From: Acetofilamentum sp.
Lineage (GTDB): Bacteria > Bacteroidota > Bacteroidia > Bacteroidales > JAFGUD01
Assembly (NCBI GenBank): GCA_020722645.1
Contig: DYKL01000107.1
Span: 1-10,111, forward strand
Reading direction: 5' to 3'
Length of the DNA: 10,111 nt
The notes under the pieces are model-generated. The model searched no databases. It was not told the DNA's origin and saw only the letters and a list, made by a program, of their open reading frames with translations. Position 1 is the stretch's first letter. Each line of letters opens with the position of its first letter. The position numbers and the translations under genes were made by a program. This document shows positions 1-6,668 of the stretch, piece after piece.

Positions 1-1
1 A

Positions 2-94
2 CTTTATGCCAAAAATGTCAAATTTTACCAACAATTTTTCATAAAAGAGCCAATTATTATAAAATATGGCAATTATTTAATTACGTATAATTAG
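2..94 (+). CDS. Possible 3' end of a protein gene cut by the left window edge
   Basis: Frame 2 is open from the window edge to a TAG at 92-94 and reads LYAKNVKFYQQFFIKEPI followed by IIKYGNYLITYN. The tail looks protein-like (an N-x-K-F-Y-x-x-F segment followed by alternating hydrophobic and polar residues, as at the end of some acetyltransferase-fold proteins), but 30 codons are too few to name a family. A strong hairpin terminator begins 57 bases after the stop, which is what one expects after a plus-strand gene. Frame 1 is also open, to 90, so chance openness in AT-rich DNA cannot be excluded. The start and most of the gene would lie outside the window. Confidence 0.4.
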   Translation, partial: LYAKNVKFYQQFFIKEPIIIKYGNYLITYN

Positions 95-150
95 ATCTTT
101 TGTGAAATTTATAGTTAAATTATAGATATTCAGACACAAATTGGAAATAT

Positions 151-181
151 AAAAAAAGACTCAAATTTTGAGTCTTTTTTT
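151..181. terminator. Bidirectional rho-independent terminator hairpin
   Basis: A-tract (151-157), stem GACTCAA (158-164), loop ATT (165-167), complementary stem TTGAGTC (168-174), then a T-tract (175-181). The A- and T-tracts extend the pairing and provide a U-run in either direction. It most naturally ends a plus-strand transcript entering from the left (possible stop at 92-94). It could also stop minus-strand readthrough from ahcY, although that gene ends about 820 bases away. Confidence 0.8.
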
Positions 182-236
182 ATTTAACGGGGCTTTCTCA
201 AAAGGTCAAAAATGGGTTAAGTTTTTTTTATTATTT

Positions 237-494
237 ACTGAAGTTTAGCATTAAATCTAATATGCGATATAACAGATATTTACAAAACTAAAAAAAACAA
301 AAATATTGATTATCAATAAGTTAATAATTCCAAAAAATGTATGGAAACAATTTTATCAGAAAATATTTTTATCACATATTATCACAAAGGACGGTTCTTT
401 ATAACATTGTGAAATTTTGTACAACTTTGTTGTATTAAAATATAAACATAATAATCTGAAATCCAACTATTTAATTCATGTGCGAAACTACAGT
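237..494. repeat. Second copy of the palindromic element, interrupted by a 178-bp insert
   Basis: Positions 237-272 match 719-754 at 33 of 36 bases, and 451-494 match 751-794 at 40 of 44 bases, both in the same orientation. Together they make a full copy of the 76-bp element, split by 273-450. The two halves overlap by ATAA (269-272 and 451-454), which occurs once in the compact copy (751-754), as expected if a 178-bp sequence inserted and duplicated four bases. The outer ends are ACTGAAGTTTAGC and a degraded GTGCGAAACTACAGT, so the terminal repeats are no longer perfect and this copy is probably older. Confidence 0.65.
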
Positions 495-543
495 AATTTT
501 TAAAAATCATCTTTACTTTCAAATCAGATCCCTTTGGGACAGG

Positions 544-564
544 CTTTTAGACCCTTACAAGGCA
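544..564. repeat. Left arm of a 21-bp inverted repeat
   Basis: Its core GACCCTTACAAGGCA (550-564) is exactly complementary to TGCCTTGTAAGGGTC at 843-857. Extended outward, 544-564 pairs with 843-863 at 20 of 21 positions. The arms enclose about 280 bases, including the compact palindromic element, so they may be the ends of a larger module. They are also relatively GC-rich for this region. Confidence 0.7.
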
Positions 565-620
565 AGCATTACAAACTAACATGTCATATTGGAAATATCT
601 TGCATGAATTGAAAGTTAAA

Positions 621-638
621 TGTAAATTCACATTTACA
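621..638. repeat. Small hairpin
   Basis: TGTAAAT (621-627), loop TCAC, ATTTACA (632-638): a perfect 7-bp stem. A 10-base palindrome CAATTAATTG follows at 644-653. Neither is followed by a T-run, so they are not obvious terminators. In AT-rich DNA the significance is modest. Confidence 0.4.
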
Positions 639-718
639 AAGTGCAATTAATTGTACATTGTTCTTATTTGAACATCAAACTGTTAATGCAGGCAAGTTGC
701 TTCCGGCAGGACTAATAT

Positions 719-794
719 ACTGAAGTTTCGCATTAAATTTAATATGCCATATAATCTGAAATCCAACTGTTTAATTCATTCGCGAAACTTCAGT
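719..794. repeat. 76-bp palindromic MITE-like element, compact copy
   Basis: The element starts with ACTGAAGTTTCGC (719-731) and ends with its exact reverse complement GCGAAACTTCAGT (782-794), a perfect 13-bp terminal inverted repeat. Just inside, ATTAAA (732-737) is mirrored by TTTAAT (770-775), so much of it could fold into one hairpin. A related, interrupted copy lies at 237-494 in the same orientation. TAT flanks both sides (716-718 and 795-797), a possible but weak 3-bp target duplication. Size, terminal repeats and lack of coding capacity fit a miniature inverted-repeat element or a REP-type palindrome. The family is not one I recognise by name. Confidence 0.7.
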
Positions 795-842
795 TATTTA
801 TATTACTAACCTATATTATTCATAAAAAAATGTGGAGTTACC

Positions 843-863
843 TGCCTTGTAAGGGTCCAAAAG
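843..863. repeat. Right arm of a 21-bp inverted repeat
   Basis: Reverse-complement partner of 544-564, with one mismatch in 21. Outside this arm the match stops within a few bases, so the repeat boundary is sharp. No coding sequence lies between the arms. Confidence 0.7.
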
Positions 864-1000
864 GTCTATCACGATGGTATAAGTTAAAAGTTAAGATGAT
901 TTTAATTCAATAATTTTTACCCTATATTATGCTTTATAACGCCTGAACTAGCGAAGCGATTTCACGCAAGTAATTATAATTTGGGTTAAGTTTTTAAAAA

Positions 1001-2419
1001 TCAATATCTATAATGTTCCGGTTTATATGGTCCATTTATATCAACACCGATATATTTTGCCTGTAAATCAGAAAGAACAGTAAGGTTTACACCTAAATGA
1101 GCCAAATGCAAACGAGCAACTTCTTCGTCGAGATATTTTGGTAATCGATATACTCCTAAATCATATTTTTTTGTCCATAAATCTATTTGTGCAAGTGTCT
1201 GATTAGTAAAAGAATTGCTCATTACAAAAGAAGGGTGTCCGGTTGCTGCACCAAGATTAACAAGACGACCGTCGCATAATAGTATAATTGAATGACCGTC
1301 AGGAAAAATATACTGATCAACCTGTGGTTTTATTTCAATATGTTTTATTCCCGGATATTTTTTTAATTTATCAACTTGAATTTCATTGTCAAAATGTCCG
1401 ATATTACAAACAATTGCTTTGTCTTTCATTTTTAACATGTGTTCAAGAGTTATAATATCACGGTTTCCGGTAGCTGTAACTATAATATCAGATTTGCTGA
1501 TAATATCTTCAACAGTTTTTACTTCGTAACCTTCCATAGCTGCTTGTAATGCACAAATAGGATCTATTTCTGTAACAGTAACTTTTGCTCCAAATCCTCT
1601 TAACGACTGTGCAGAACCTTTCCCGACATCACCATAGCCACAGATTAAAACAGATTTTCCGGCAACCATAATATCTGTTGCTCTTTTTATTCCATCAGCC
1701 AAAGATTCACGGCAACCATAAAGATTATCAAATTTTGATTTTGTAACAGAATCGTTTACATTTATTGCTGGGAATAATAATTTTCCTTCTTGCATCATTT
1801 GATATAAACGATGAACTCCGGTTGTTGTTTCTTCTGAAACTCCTTTGATTTTTTTTGCAAACTTATGCCATTTTTGATTGTCTTCAGCAAGGATTAATTT
1901 TAATCTTTTATAAAGTTCAATTTCATCTTCGGCTTCGGTTTTTTTATCTAATATTGTGGGATTTTCTTCTGCTAAATATCCGACATGTACCATCAAGGTT
2001 GCATCTCCACCGTCATCTACAATCATATCGGGTCCGTTACCGTCAGGGAATGTAAGTGCCATATTTGTTGTCCACCAGTATTCTTCTAATGTTTCTGCTT
2101 TCCAAGCAAACACGGGTATTCCTTTTACTGCCAATGCCGCAGCAGCGTGGTCTTGTGTAGAATAGATATTGCAACTTGCCCATCTGACTTCTGCACCAAG
2201 TTCAACTAATGTTTCTATTAAAACTGCTGTTTGAATGGTCATGTGTAGTGAACCTGATATTCTGGCTCCTTTTAATGGTTTTGTTTGTCCGTATTTTTTT
2301 CTTAATGCCATTAATCCTGGCATTTCAGCTTCGGCTAATTCTATTTCTTTTCTGCCCCATTCGGCTAACGAAATATCTTTTACTTTATATTTTAAAGTTT
2401 CGTTTTGTAATCCGTTCAT
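1001..2419 (-). CDS. ahcY: S-adenosyl-L-homocysteine hydrolase
   Basis: Cytosolic NAD-dependent enzyme that splits S-adenosylhomocysteine into adenosine and homocysteine, removing the product inhibitor of methyltransferases and feeding the methionine cycle. The 472-residue protein shows the whole family pattern: N-terminal substrate domain with SGSLHMTIQTAVLIETL (56-72), VDDGGDATLMVH (134-145), K227/D231/N232 in NDSVTKSKFDNLYG (222-235, matching human K186, D190 and N191), the NAD-binding loop GYGDVGKGSA (261-270), NIGHFDNEI (339-347), LGAATGHPSFVMSN (389-402), and the C-terminal KPEHYRY (466-472), whose Lys and Tyr reach the NAD of a neighbouring subunit. A charged insert at roughly 151-192 makes it about 40 residues longer than the human protein, as in many bacterial and plant forms. 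It begins 6 bp after the coiled-coil gene and probably shares its transcript. Stop is TGA. Confidence 0.97.
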   Translation of the reverse strand: MNGLQNETLKYKVKDISLAEWGRKEIELAEAEMPGLMALRKKYGQTKPLKGARISGSLHMTIQTAVLIETLVELGAEVRWASCNIYSTQDHAAAALAVKGIPVFAWKAETLEEYWWTTNMALTFPDGNGPDMIVDDGGDATLMVHVGYLAEENPTILDKKTEAEDEIELYKRLKLILAEDNQKWHKFAKKIKGVSEETTTGVHRLYQMMQEGKLLFPAINVNDSVTKSKFDNLYGCRESLADGIKRATDIMVAGKSVLICGYGDVGKGSAQSLRGFGAKVTVTEIDPICALQAAMEGYEVKTVEDIISKSDIIVTATGNRDIITLEHMLKMKDKAIVCNIGHFDNEIQVDKLKKYPGIKHIEIKPQVDQYIFPDGHSIILLCDGRLVNLGAATGHPSFVMSNSFTNQTLAQIDLWTKKYDLGVYRLPKYLDEEVARLHLAHLGVNLTVLSDLQAKYIGVDINGPYKPEHYRY

Positions 2420-2425
2420 AAAAAA

Positions 2426-3316
2426 TTATTTTAATGTTATTGATTTATCTCCTATTTGTTTTCCATCTACAAAAATAAAAACAGAATAATCTCCTTTTGG
2501 CATATCTTCTGTATTTAAATTGTAAAAAAGACATACATCCTGAGCTGAACCATCATACTCAATTTCTCGATATGATGAATATGCTATTGACTGCCCCTGA
2601 AAATTAAAAAATCCGGAATTATCATTTCTTAGAACTTCTCCTGATATAGGTTTTGTAATTCTAATATAAACGTTTTTTCTTCCTGTTGAGGTAACTTTAT
2701 TTTCTGAAACCATAAAGCATATCTGAAATTTTTTTGCTTTTTTTATTCGGTCTGTCGTTTTTCCTCTTTCGTTTAGAGCAACAAAATTTGTATTATAGGC
2801 AACTAATTCTTTTGCAACGTTTACTGTTTGTTGTAAACTGTCTTTACTCTGATTCAATTGTTCATTTATCTGATTTGCTTGATTTAGATTAACTTTAATT
2901 TCAGTATTTTCAGCAATTAAAATTTGATTCTCTTGATATAATGAATCTATTTGCCTTACATAACTTTTCATTATTTTTTTCAATGTCTCTACTTCTTGCT
3001 TTAGTTGTTTGATTTTTGCGTAATCGTTAGCTTTTACATTTTTAAGCTCATCCATTAATTCTACAATGTGTTCCTGTTGTTTTGTCAAACTATCGTTGAG
3101 CTGTTGATTATTTGTTTCTAATCCGTCATATGCAAAATATAATTCCGAGAGTTCTTGGTGTAAAGAATCTTTTTGTAACGTATTTGTTTCTATTTCGGCA
3201 AGAAGTGCTGTATTTTCTTTTCCGGTTGTTATTTTATCATAAACTAACCAAACAATTATAAGCGAAAGTAAAATAATTGTAATTTTGTACCCTAAATTCG
3301 ATTTTTTTTCTGTCAT
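2426..3316 (-). CDS. Membrane-anchored coiled-coil protein with C-terminal beta domain
   Basis: Uncharacterised protein of 296 residues. After a short charged N-terminus (MTEKKSNLGYK) there is one hydrophobic segment (about residues 11-26, ITIILLSLIIVWLVY), then a long Gln/Asn/Leu/Glu/Lys-rich coiled coil (about 36-172). The last 100 residues are predicted beta-rich, with the conserved-looking stretches TTDRIKKAKKFQICFMVSEN, RKNVYIRITKP and GDYSVFIFVDGKQIG. The topology suggests a protein anchored in the inner membrane with the coiled coil and beta domain in the periplasm. Similar proteins are, to my memory, common in Bacteroidota without a known role. I chose ATG at 3314-3316: an in-frame ATG nine codons upstream (3341-3343) would add MYKFAKIFF and lie upstream of a candidate promoter box at 3331-3338. 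ahcY follows after 6 bp. Confidence 0.8.
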   Translation of the reverse strand: MTEKKSNLGYKITIILLSLIIVWLVYDKITTGKENTALLAEIETNTLQKDSLHQELSELYFAYDGLETNNQQLNDSLTKQQEHIVELMDELKNVKANDYAKIKQLKQEVETLKKIMKSYVRQIDSLYQENQILIAENTEIKVNLNQANQINEQLNQSKDSLQQTVNVAKELVAYNTNFVALNERGKTTDRIKKAKKFQICFMVSENKVTSTGRKNVYIRITKPISGEVLRNDNSGFFNFQGQSIAYSSYREIEYDGSAQDVCLFYNLNTEDMPKGDYSVFIFVDGKQIGDKSITLK

Positions 3317-3330
3317 AAAAAAAATTTTTG

Positions 3331-3338
3331 CAAATTTA
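3331..3338 (-). promoter_or_regulatory. Candidate -7 promoter box for the coiled-coil/ahcY transcript
   Basis: On the minus strand this reads TAAATTTG, matching the Bacteroidota -7 consensus TAnnTTTG, 14 bases before the chosen ATG at 3316. I see no good TTTG -33 partner at 19-23 bases upstream, so the call is weak. It would give a very short leader. Confidence 0.35.
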
Positions 3339-3396
3339 TACATTTTATATCATAAGTCATAAAAAATCAATCATAAAAAATAAAAAAACGGTTCAA

Positions 3397-4215
3397 ATGC
3401 GTCATAAAACTCTAATAAACAAAAGATTATTCTATGCAGTTATTATATTTGCTGTATTTTTTTTGAATTTCTGCAAATCTGAAAAACAAGAAGCTAAAAC
3501 AACCGACATTCTTTCAAGAAGACAATTTATAAGCATTTTAATAGATATACATATTGCAGATGCTCTTTTAAACAAAGAAGGTTTATTTGATTCAAAATTG
3601 ACACATCCTGATTCTATGTCATTTTACAATTACATTTTTATTAAACACAATACATCTCGGCAAATTTTTTATAATACTCTGTATTTTTATCTTGAAGATA
3701 TGAATAAATTTTCAGAGATTCAGGCAATTGTTATTGACTCTCTGACCAAAAAATACGAATTATTGGATTCTTTAGAAAAAATAAGTCTGAAACAACAGGA
3801 TTTGTGGGATATGAAAAGAAATTGGTCTTTGCCCGAAGATGGTGTTACGAATTCATTGCCTTTTAAAATTAAAATTCAGAAACACGGCACTTACAGACTT
3901 TCTGCCAAAATTATTTCTTATCCGGACGATATGAGTAAAGATTTGTCTTTGAAAATTATTGCAACATACTCCGACAGTACTTTTGATGTCAGAGAAGAAA
4001 AAGCTAGAACAAAAGATGCTGTTTGGAGAGATTATAATGTAATAATTAATACAAACCCCTCAAAAAGATTGGAATATATTGAAGGTGAAGTTTTATATCA
4101 CGCTACAACAACAACTTATATGCACTTGCAAGTAAGCGAAATAATGTTAACTTTTGCTGAACCTGAAAAAGATACAGTTTCAAATTCTATTGACTCTTTG
4201 AAAGTGCCTCAGTGA
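3397..4215 (+). CDS. DUF4296-family putative lipoprotein
   Basis: Secreted protein of unknown function, 272 residues from the chosen ATG. The N-terminus has a basic n-region (MRHKTLINKR), a hydrophobic core (LFYAVIIFAVFFLNF) and Cys26, consistent with a lipoprotein signal; the box LNFC has Phe at -1 instead of the usual Gly, Ala or Ser. Residues 38-125 match the DUF4296 pattern: RRQFISILIDIHIADALL (41-58), then FYNYIFIKHNTSRQIFYNTL (76-95) and a YxxxxxxF-type helix. Residues 155-255 look like a beta-strand-rich domain (YRLSAKIISYP, LSLKIIATYSD, YMHLQVSEIMLTF). A TTG 69 bases upstream keeps the frame open, but the added residues do not resemble a signal peptide. Its start is 80 bp from the divergent coiled-coil gene, and its 3' end overlaps ddl by 29 bp tail to tail. 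Named from pattern recognition, not a search. Confidence 0.8.
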   Translation: MRHKTLINKRLFYAVIIFAVFFLNFCKSEKQEAKTTDILSRRQFISILIDIHIADALLNKEGLFDSKLTHPDSMSFYNYIFIKHNTSRQIFYNTLYFYLEDMNKFSEIQAIVIDSLTKKYELLDSLEKISLKQQDLWDMKRNWSLPEDGVTNSLPFKIKIQKHGTYRLSAKIISYPDDMSKDLSLKIIATYSDSTFDVREEKARTKDAVWRDYNVIINTNPSKRLEYIEGEVLYHATTTTYMHLQVSEIMLTFAEPEKDTVSNSIDSLKVPQ

Positions 4216-5170
4216 TTAAGAAAGTAAATAATTCGCTAATGTCTATTTTTTCGTATTTGAGTATTTTGGGGACGATAGATTCAGAGGTCATTCCGGGCAC
4301 TGAATTTAATTCCAAAAAATAAAGTTCATCTTCTTTTTCAATGTAGTCAATTCTGACAATGCCTGAACAATTAAGCGTTTTGTATATGTGTTCAGATATT
4401 TTTTTGCACTTTTCAATTATTTCATCAGAAAATCGTGCAGGAATTATTTCTTCATTAAAATTTGCATTGTATTTTGCTTCGTAATCGAAAAAATCGTTTT
4501 TGCTGACTATTTCACAGGGTGTCAATGCCTTAATTTTGTTGTTAAATTTTATAACTCCACAAGTCAATTCCCTTCCTTTAATAAATTCTTCTACTATAAC
4601 CTGATTAGAATGTTCAAAAGCTTTCAAAACAGAGGGTATCAATTCGCTTTCATTTTTAACTTTGAAAGTTCCATAGCTTGACCCACCTTCGTTGGGCTTC
4701 ACAAAAACAGGAAAACCTGCTTTTTTTGTAAATTTTTGTAAAATTTCTGAATATTCCTGGTCTTTTATCAGGATAATAGATTCTGCTACTTTAACTCCGA
4801 AGTTTTTTATGTAGTTATTGCAAAAAAATTTGTTGAATGTTAATGCAGAAGTTAAATGATTACAGGTAGTGTATGGAATTTTTAAAAGGTCTAAATAAGA
4901 TTGCAAAATGCCGTCTTCACCCGGATTTCCGTGTATAACAATAACTGCCGCTTGAAATAATATTTTGACATTATTATTTGTGAAAGAAAAATCAGATTTG
5001 TCAATTTGGACATCAAAACCTACTACATTCCAATCGTTTTTTGTGATGTGAATTTCAAAAACATCAAATAATTTTTTGTCTATTATTGACGAAACATATT
5101 TTCCGCTTTTTACAGAAATATCGTGTTCAGAGGAGTAACCTCCATAAATGACAGCAACATTTTTCTTCAT
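4187..5170 (-). CDS. ddl: D-alanine--D-alanine ligase
   Basis: Cytosolic ATP-grasp enzyme that joins two D-alanines for the UDP-MurNAc-pentapeptide of peptidoglycan. At 327 residues it has normal family length. Landmarks: IYGGYSSEHDIS (8-19) with the first-substrate Glu15; HGNPGEDGILQ (80-90); FVKPNEGGSSYG (156-167), the ATP-binding loop with Ser164; VEEFIKGRELTCGV (193-206); the omega-loop FFDYEAKY (227-234), where Tyr230 corresponds to E. coli DdlB Tyr216 and favours D-Ala over D-lactate; Arg273 in GIVRIDY; and FLELNSVPGMTSESIVP (285-301) with Mg ligands Glu287 and Asn289. All key residues are present. It starts 11 bp after psd and is the last gene of the operon. There is no room for a terminator before it meets the convergent DUF4296 gene, whose last 29 bp it overlaps. 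Confidence 0.95.
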   Translation of the reverse strand: MKKNVAVIYGGYSSEHDISVKSGKYVSSIIDKKLFDVFEIHITKNDWNVVGFDVQIDKSDFSFTNNNVKILFQAAVIVIHGNPGEDGILQSYLDLLKIPYTTCNHLTSALTFNKFFCNNYIKNFGVKVAESIILIKDQEYSEILQKFTKKAGFPVFVKPNEGGSSYGTFKVKNESELIPSVLKAFEHSNQVIVEEFIKGRELTCGVIKFNNKIKALTPCEIVSKNDFFDYEAKYNANFNEEIIPARFSDEIIEKCKKISEHIYKTLNCSGIVRIDYIEKEDELYFLELNSVPGMTSESIVPKILKYEKIDISELFTFLITEALSKSQ

Positions 5171-5181
5171 AAATTGATAAT

Positions 5182-5847
5182 TTATTTTTTTGGTAAATCG
5201 GCTATTACTGTAAGACCGCCTTGAACTTTGTCACCAATTTTTACTTTGACAATCGAATCAAGTGGTAAAAAAACATCAACTCTTGAACCAAATTTTATGA
5301 AACCTAATTCTTGTGCTTGCTTTACGTTTTGATTTTCTGATAAATCACATATAATTCTTCTAGCTATAAATCCTGCAATTTGTCTGATTAGAATTTGAAT
5401 ATTATTTTGGTTTTTTATGACAATTGTATTTCTTTCGTTTAATTCGGAGCATTTTGGTAGTGAGGCGATAAAATATTTACCTTTGTGGTACTTTTTATAA
5501 ATTACTACACCTGAAACCGGAAGCCAGTTTTTATGAACATTAAAAATACTCATAAATATAGAAATCTGGATTCTTTGTTCATTTAGGAATTCATTTTCAT
5601 TTACAATTTCATTTACAACAATTTTGCCATCGGCAGGTGAAAACACGAAATATTCGTTTTCAATAATTTTTCTTTTTGGGTTTCTGAAAAAAGTTATAAT
5701 AAATCCGAAAAGTAAAACAGATATTGTGCTTACAATAAAGTTTGTAATGCTTTTTGACGGGAGAAAGTGTATTACGAGAAAATTTATAAACAAAAGCATT
5801 AGAAATGAAACGAAAATTATTTTGTGACCTTCTTTATGAATAATCAT
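5182..5847 (-). CDS. psd: Phosphatidylserine decarboxylase proenzyme, short (archaeal-type) form
   Basis: Makes phosphatidylethanolamine by decarboxylating phosphatidylserine at the inner membrane. The 221-residue proenzyme is the short class. Two hydrophobic segments (about 10-29 and 35-53) anchor it, followed by RNPKRK, SPADGKIV (70-77, catalytic Asp73), FMSIFNVHKNW (98-108, catalytic His105) and KFGSRVDVF (185-193). Self-cleavage is expected between Gly187 and Ser188, leaving an alpha chain whose N-terminal serine becomes the pyruvoyl group. The beta chain is then about 187 residues and the alpha chain 34. Its ATG overlaps the cdsA stop as ATGA (5844-5847), indicating translational coupling. 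The partner pssA, often next to psd in Bacteroidota, is not in the window; ddl follows instead. Confidence 0.95.
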   Translation of the reverse strand: MIIHKEGHKIIFVSFLMLLFINFLVIHFLPSKSITNFIVSTISVLLFGFIITFFRNPKRKIIENEYFVFSPADGKIVVNEIVNENEFLNEQRIQISIFMSIFNVHKNWLPVSGVVIYKKYHKGKYFIASLPKCSELNERNTIVIKNQNNIQILIRQIAGFIARRIICDLSENQNVKQAQELGFIKFGSRVDVFLPLDSIVKVKIGDKVQGGLTVIADLPKK

Positions 5848-6668
5848 ATTAATTTTACTAAAAATAAATATAAATTAACTGCAACAATAGCTAATAAAAA
5901 ACTGTCGAATCGGTCTAACAAACCACCGTGTCCGGGCATAATTTTTCCGGAATCTTTCACATTAACCGACCGTTTTATTTTGGACTCAACCAAATCGCCG
6001 ATAAAAGCACCAAAAACACACAAAACAGCAATTATTAGCCAATCGAACAAAGTATATATTTTGAAAATATTAAAAATTGCAACAGAAGCTGAAATCCCTA
6101 ATATGATACCTCCCAAAGTACCTTCGAGCGTTTTATTGGGGCTGATGTTAATGAAGATTTTACGTTTCCCGATGCTTATTCCTACGAAATAGGCGGCTAC
6201 GTCATAAGTCCAAATAATTAAAAAGATACCAGAAAGCAGTTTGTAATCAAATGTATTATTCCAAAAAACAACGAAATTTGTCAGAGCAAAGGGGACAGCA
6301 ATGTAAAAAATGCCTAAAAATTCAACGGATAAGTTTTTTACAGCACTTCCTTTACGAAGCAGTTCTATTGAAAATGATAAAAAAGCAAGTGCAAGAATGT
6401 AATAACTCCAGCCAATTTTTAAAACCTCTATTCTTGTAAGAAAAATATAAAAAAATAATAAACCGGAGAATATTAAGCCGAACCATTTTTTTGGATAGTA
6501 TTCAGCTTTTTCCGTTAATTTGTAAAATTCGAGCAAACATAATAACATTGAAATTTCAAAAATAATCAAAAATGCATATTGATTCAAAAAAGAAATTGCA
6601 ATTGCTATAAGAAAGAAAAAAGCGGAAACAATTCGAGCGAGTAATTTGTTATTCTTCAATTGTTCCAC
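5844..6668 (-). CDS. cdsA: Phosphatidate cytidylyltransferase (CDP-diacylglycerol synthase)
   Basis: Integral membrane enzyme that converts phosphatidic acid and CTP to CDP-diacylglycerol, precursor of phosphatidylserine, phosphatidylethanolamine and anionic lipids. The 274 residues are mostly hydrophobic, with about seven or eight membrane segments, a normal length for the family. The C-terminal CDS signature is complete at 229-253: S-x-x-KR (229-233), KDSG (238-241), PGHGGLLDR (245-253). IIWTYDVAAYFVGI (151-164) and SPNKTLEGTLGG (176-187) are also typical. The start codon is GTG (minus strand, 6666-6668), inside the last 20 bp of the upstream DUF2007-like gene. No in-frame ATG occurs until codon 41, which would remove the first membrane segment, so GTG (or TTG three codons later) must be used. 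Confidence 0.95.
   Translation of the reverse strand: MEQLKNNKLLARIVSAFFFLIAIAISFLNQYAFLIIFEISMLLCLLEFYKLTEKAEYYPKKWFGLIFSGLLFFYIFLTRIEVLKIGWSYYILALAFLSFSIELLRKGSAVKNLSVEFLGIFYIAVPFALTNFVVFWNNTFDYKLLSGIFLIIWTYDVAAYFVGISIGKRKIFINISPNKTLEGTLGGIILGISASVAIFNIFKIYTLFDWLIIAVLCVFGAFIGDLVESKIKRSVNVKDSGKIMPGHGGLLDRFDSFLLAIVAVNLYLFLVKLI

Larger units (their letters stand above)
95..1000. other. Gene-free, repeat-rich region
   Basis: No reading frame here looks like a gene on either strand; stops are dense in all six frames. The stretch holds the terminator at 151-181, two copies of a small palindromic element (237-494 interrupted, 719-794 compact), a long inverted repeat pair (544-564 and 843-863), short hairpins (420-434, 621-638), and a 14-base direct repeat at 213-226 and 982-995. 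This is in sharp contrast to the close packing of the rest of the window. It looks like a landing zone for small non-autonomous elements or the decayed remains of a mobile element. No transposase is visible. Confidence 0.75.

Noticed and set aside
589..598. Ten-base repeat TTGGAAATAT at 141-150 and 589-598
   Set aside because: Too short and AT-rich to be meaningful by itself.
182..1000. Possible CRISPR array or small RNA gene
   Set aside because: The repeats are few, unevenly spaced and inverted, with no regular spacers. No tRNA-like cloverleaf or known RNA motif was recognised.
1855..2489. Several plus-strand open frames of 66-84 codons opposite ahcY and the coiled-coil gene
   Set aside because: They are antisense shadows of clearly conserved genes, with low-complexity or unrecognisable translations.
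3317..3343. Nine-residue N-terminal extension of the coiled-coil protein
   Set aside because: It covers a candidate -7 box at 3331-3338, and the shorter start gives a more usual charged N-terminus before the membrane segment. Not fully excluded.
3328..3396. TTG-initiated N-terminal extension of the DUF4296 gene
   Set aside because: The added 23 residues precede a normal signal sequence beginning at ATG 3397 and would put the hydrophobic core too far from the start.
5824..6192. A 122-codon plus-strand open frame opposite cdsA and the psd start
   Set aside because: Antisense to the CdsA signature region; the frame is open as a by-product of the coding strand.
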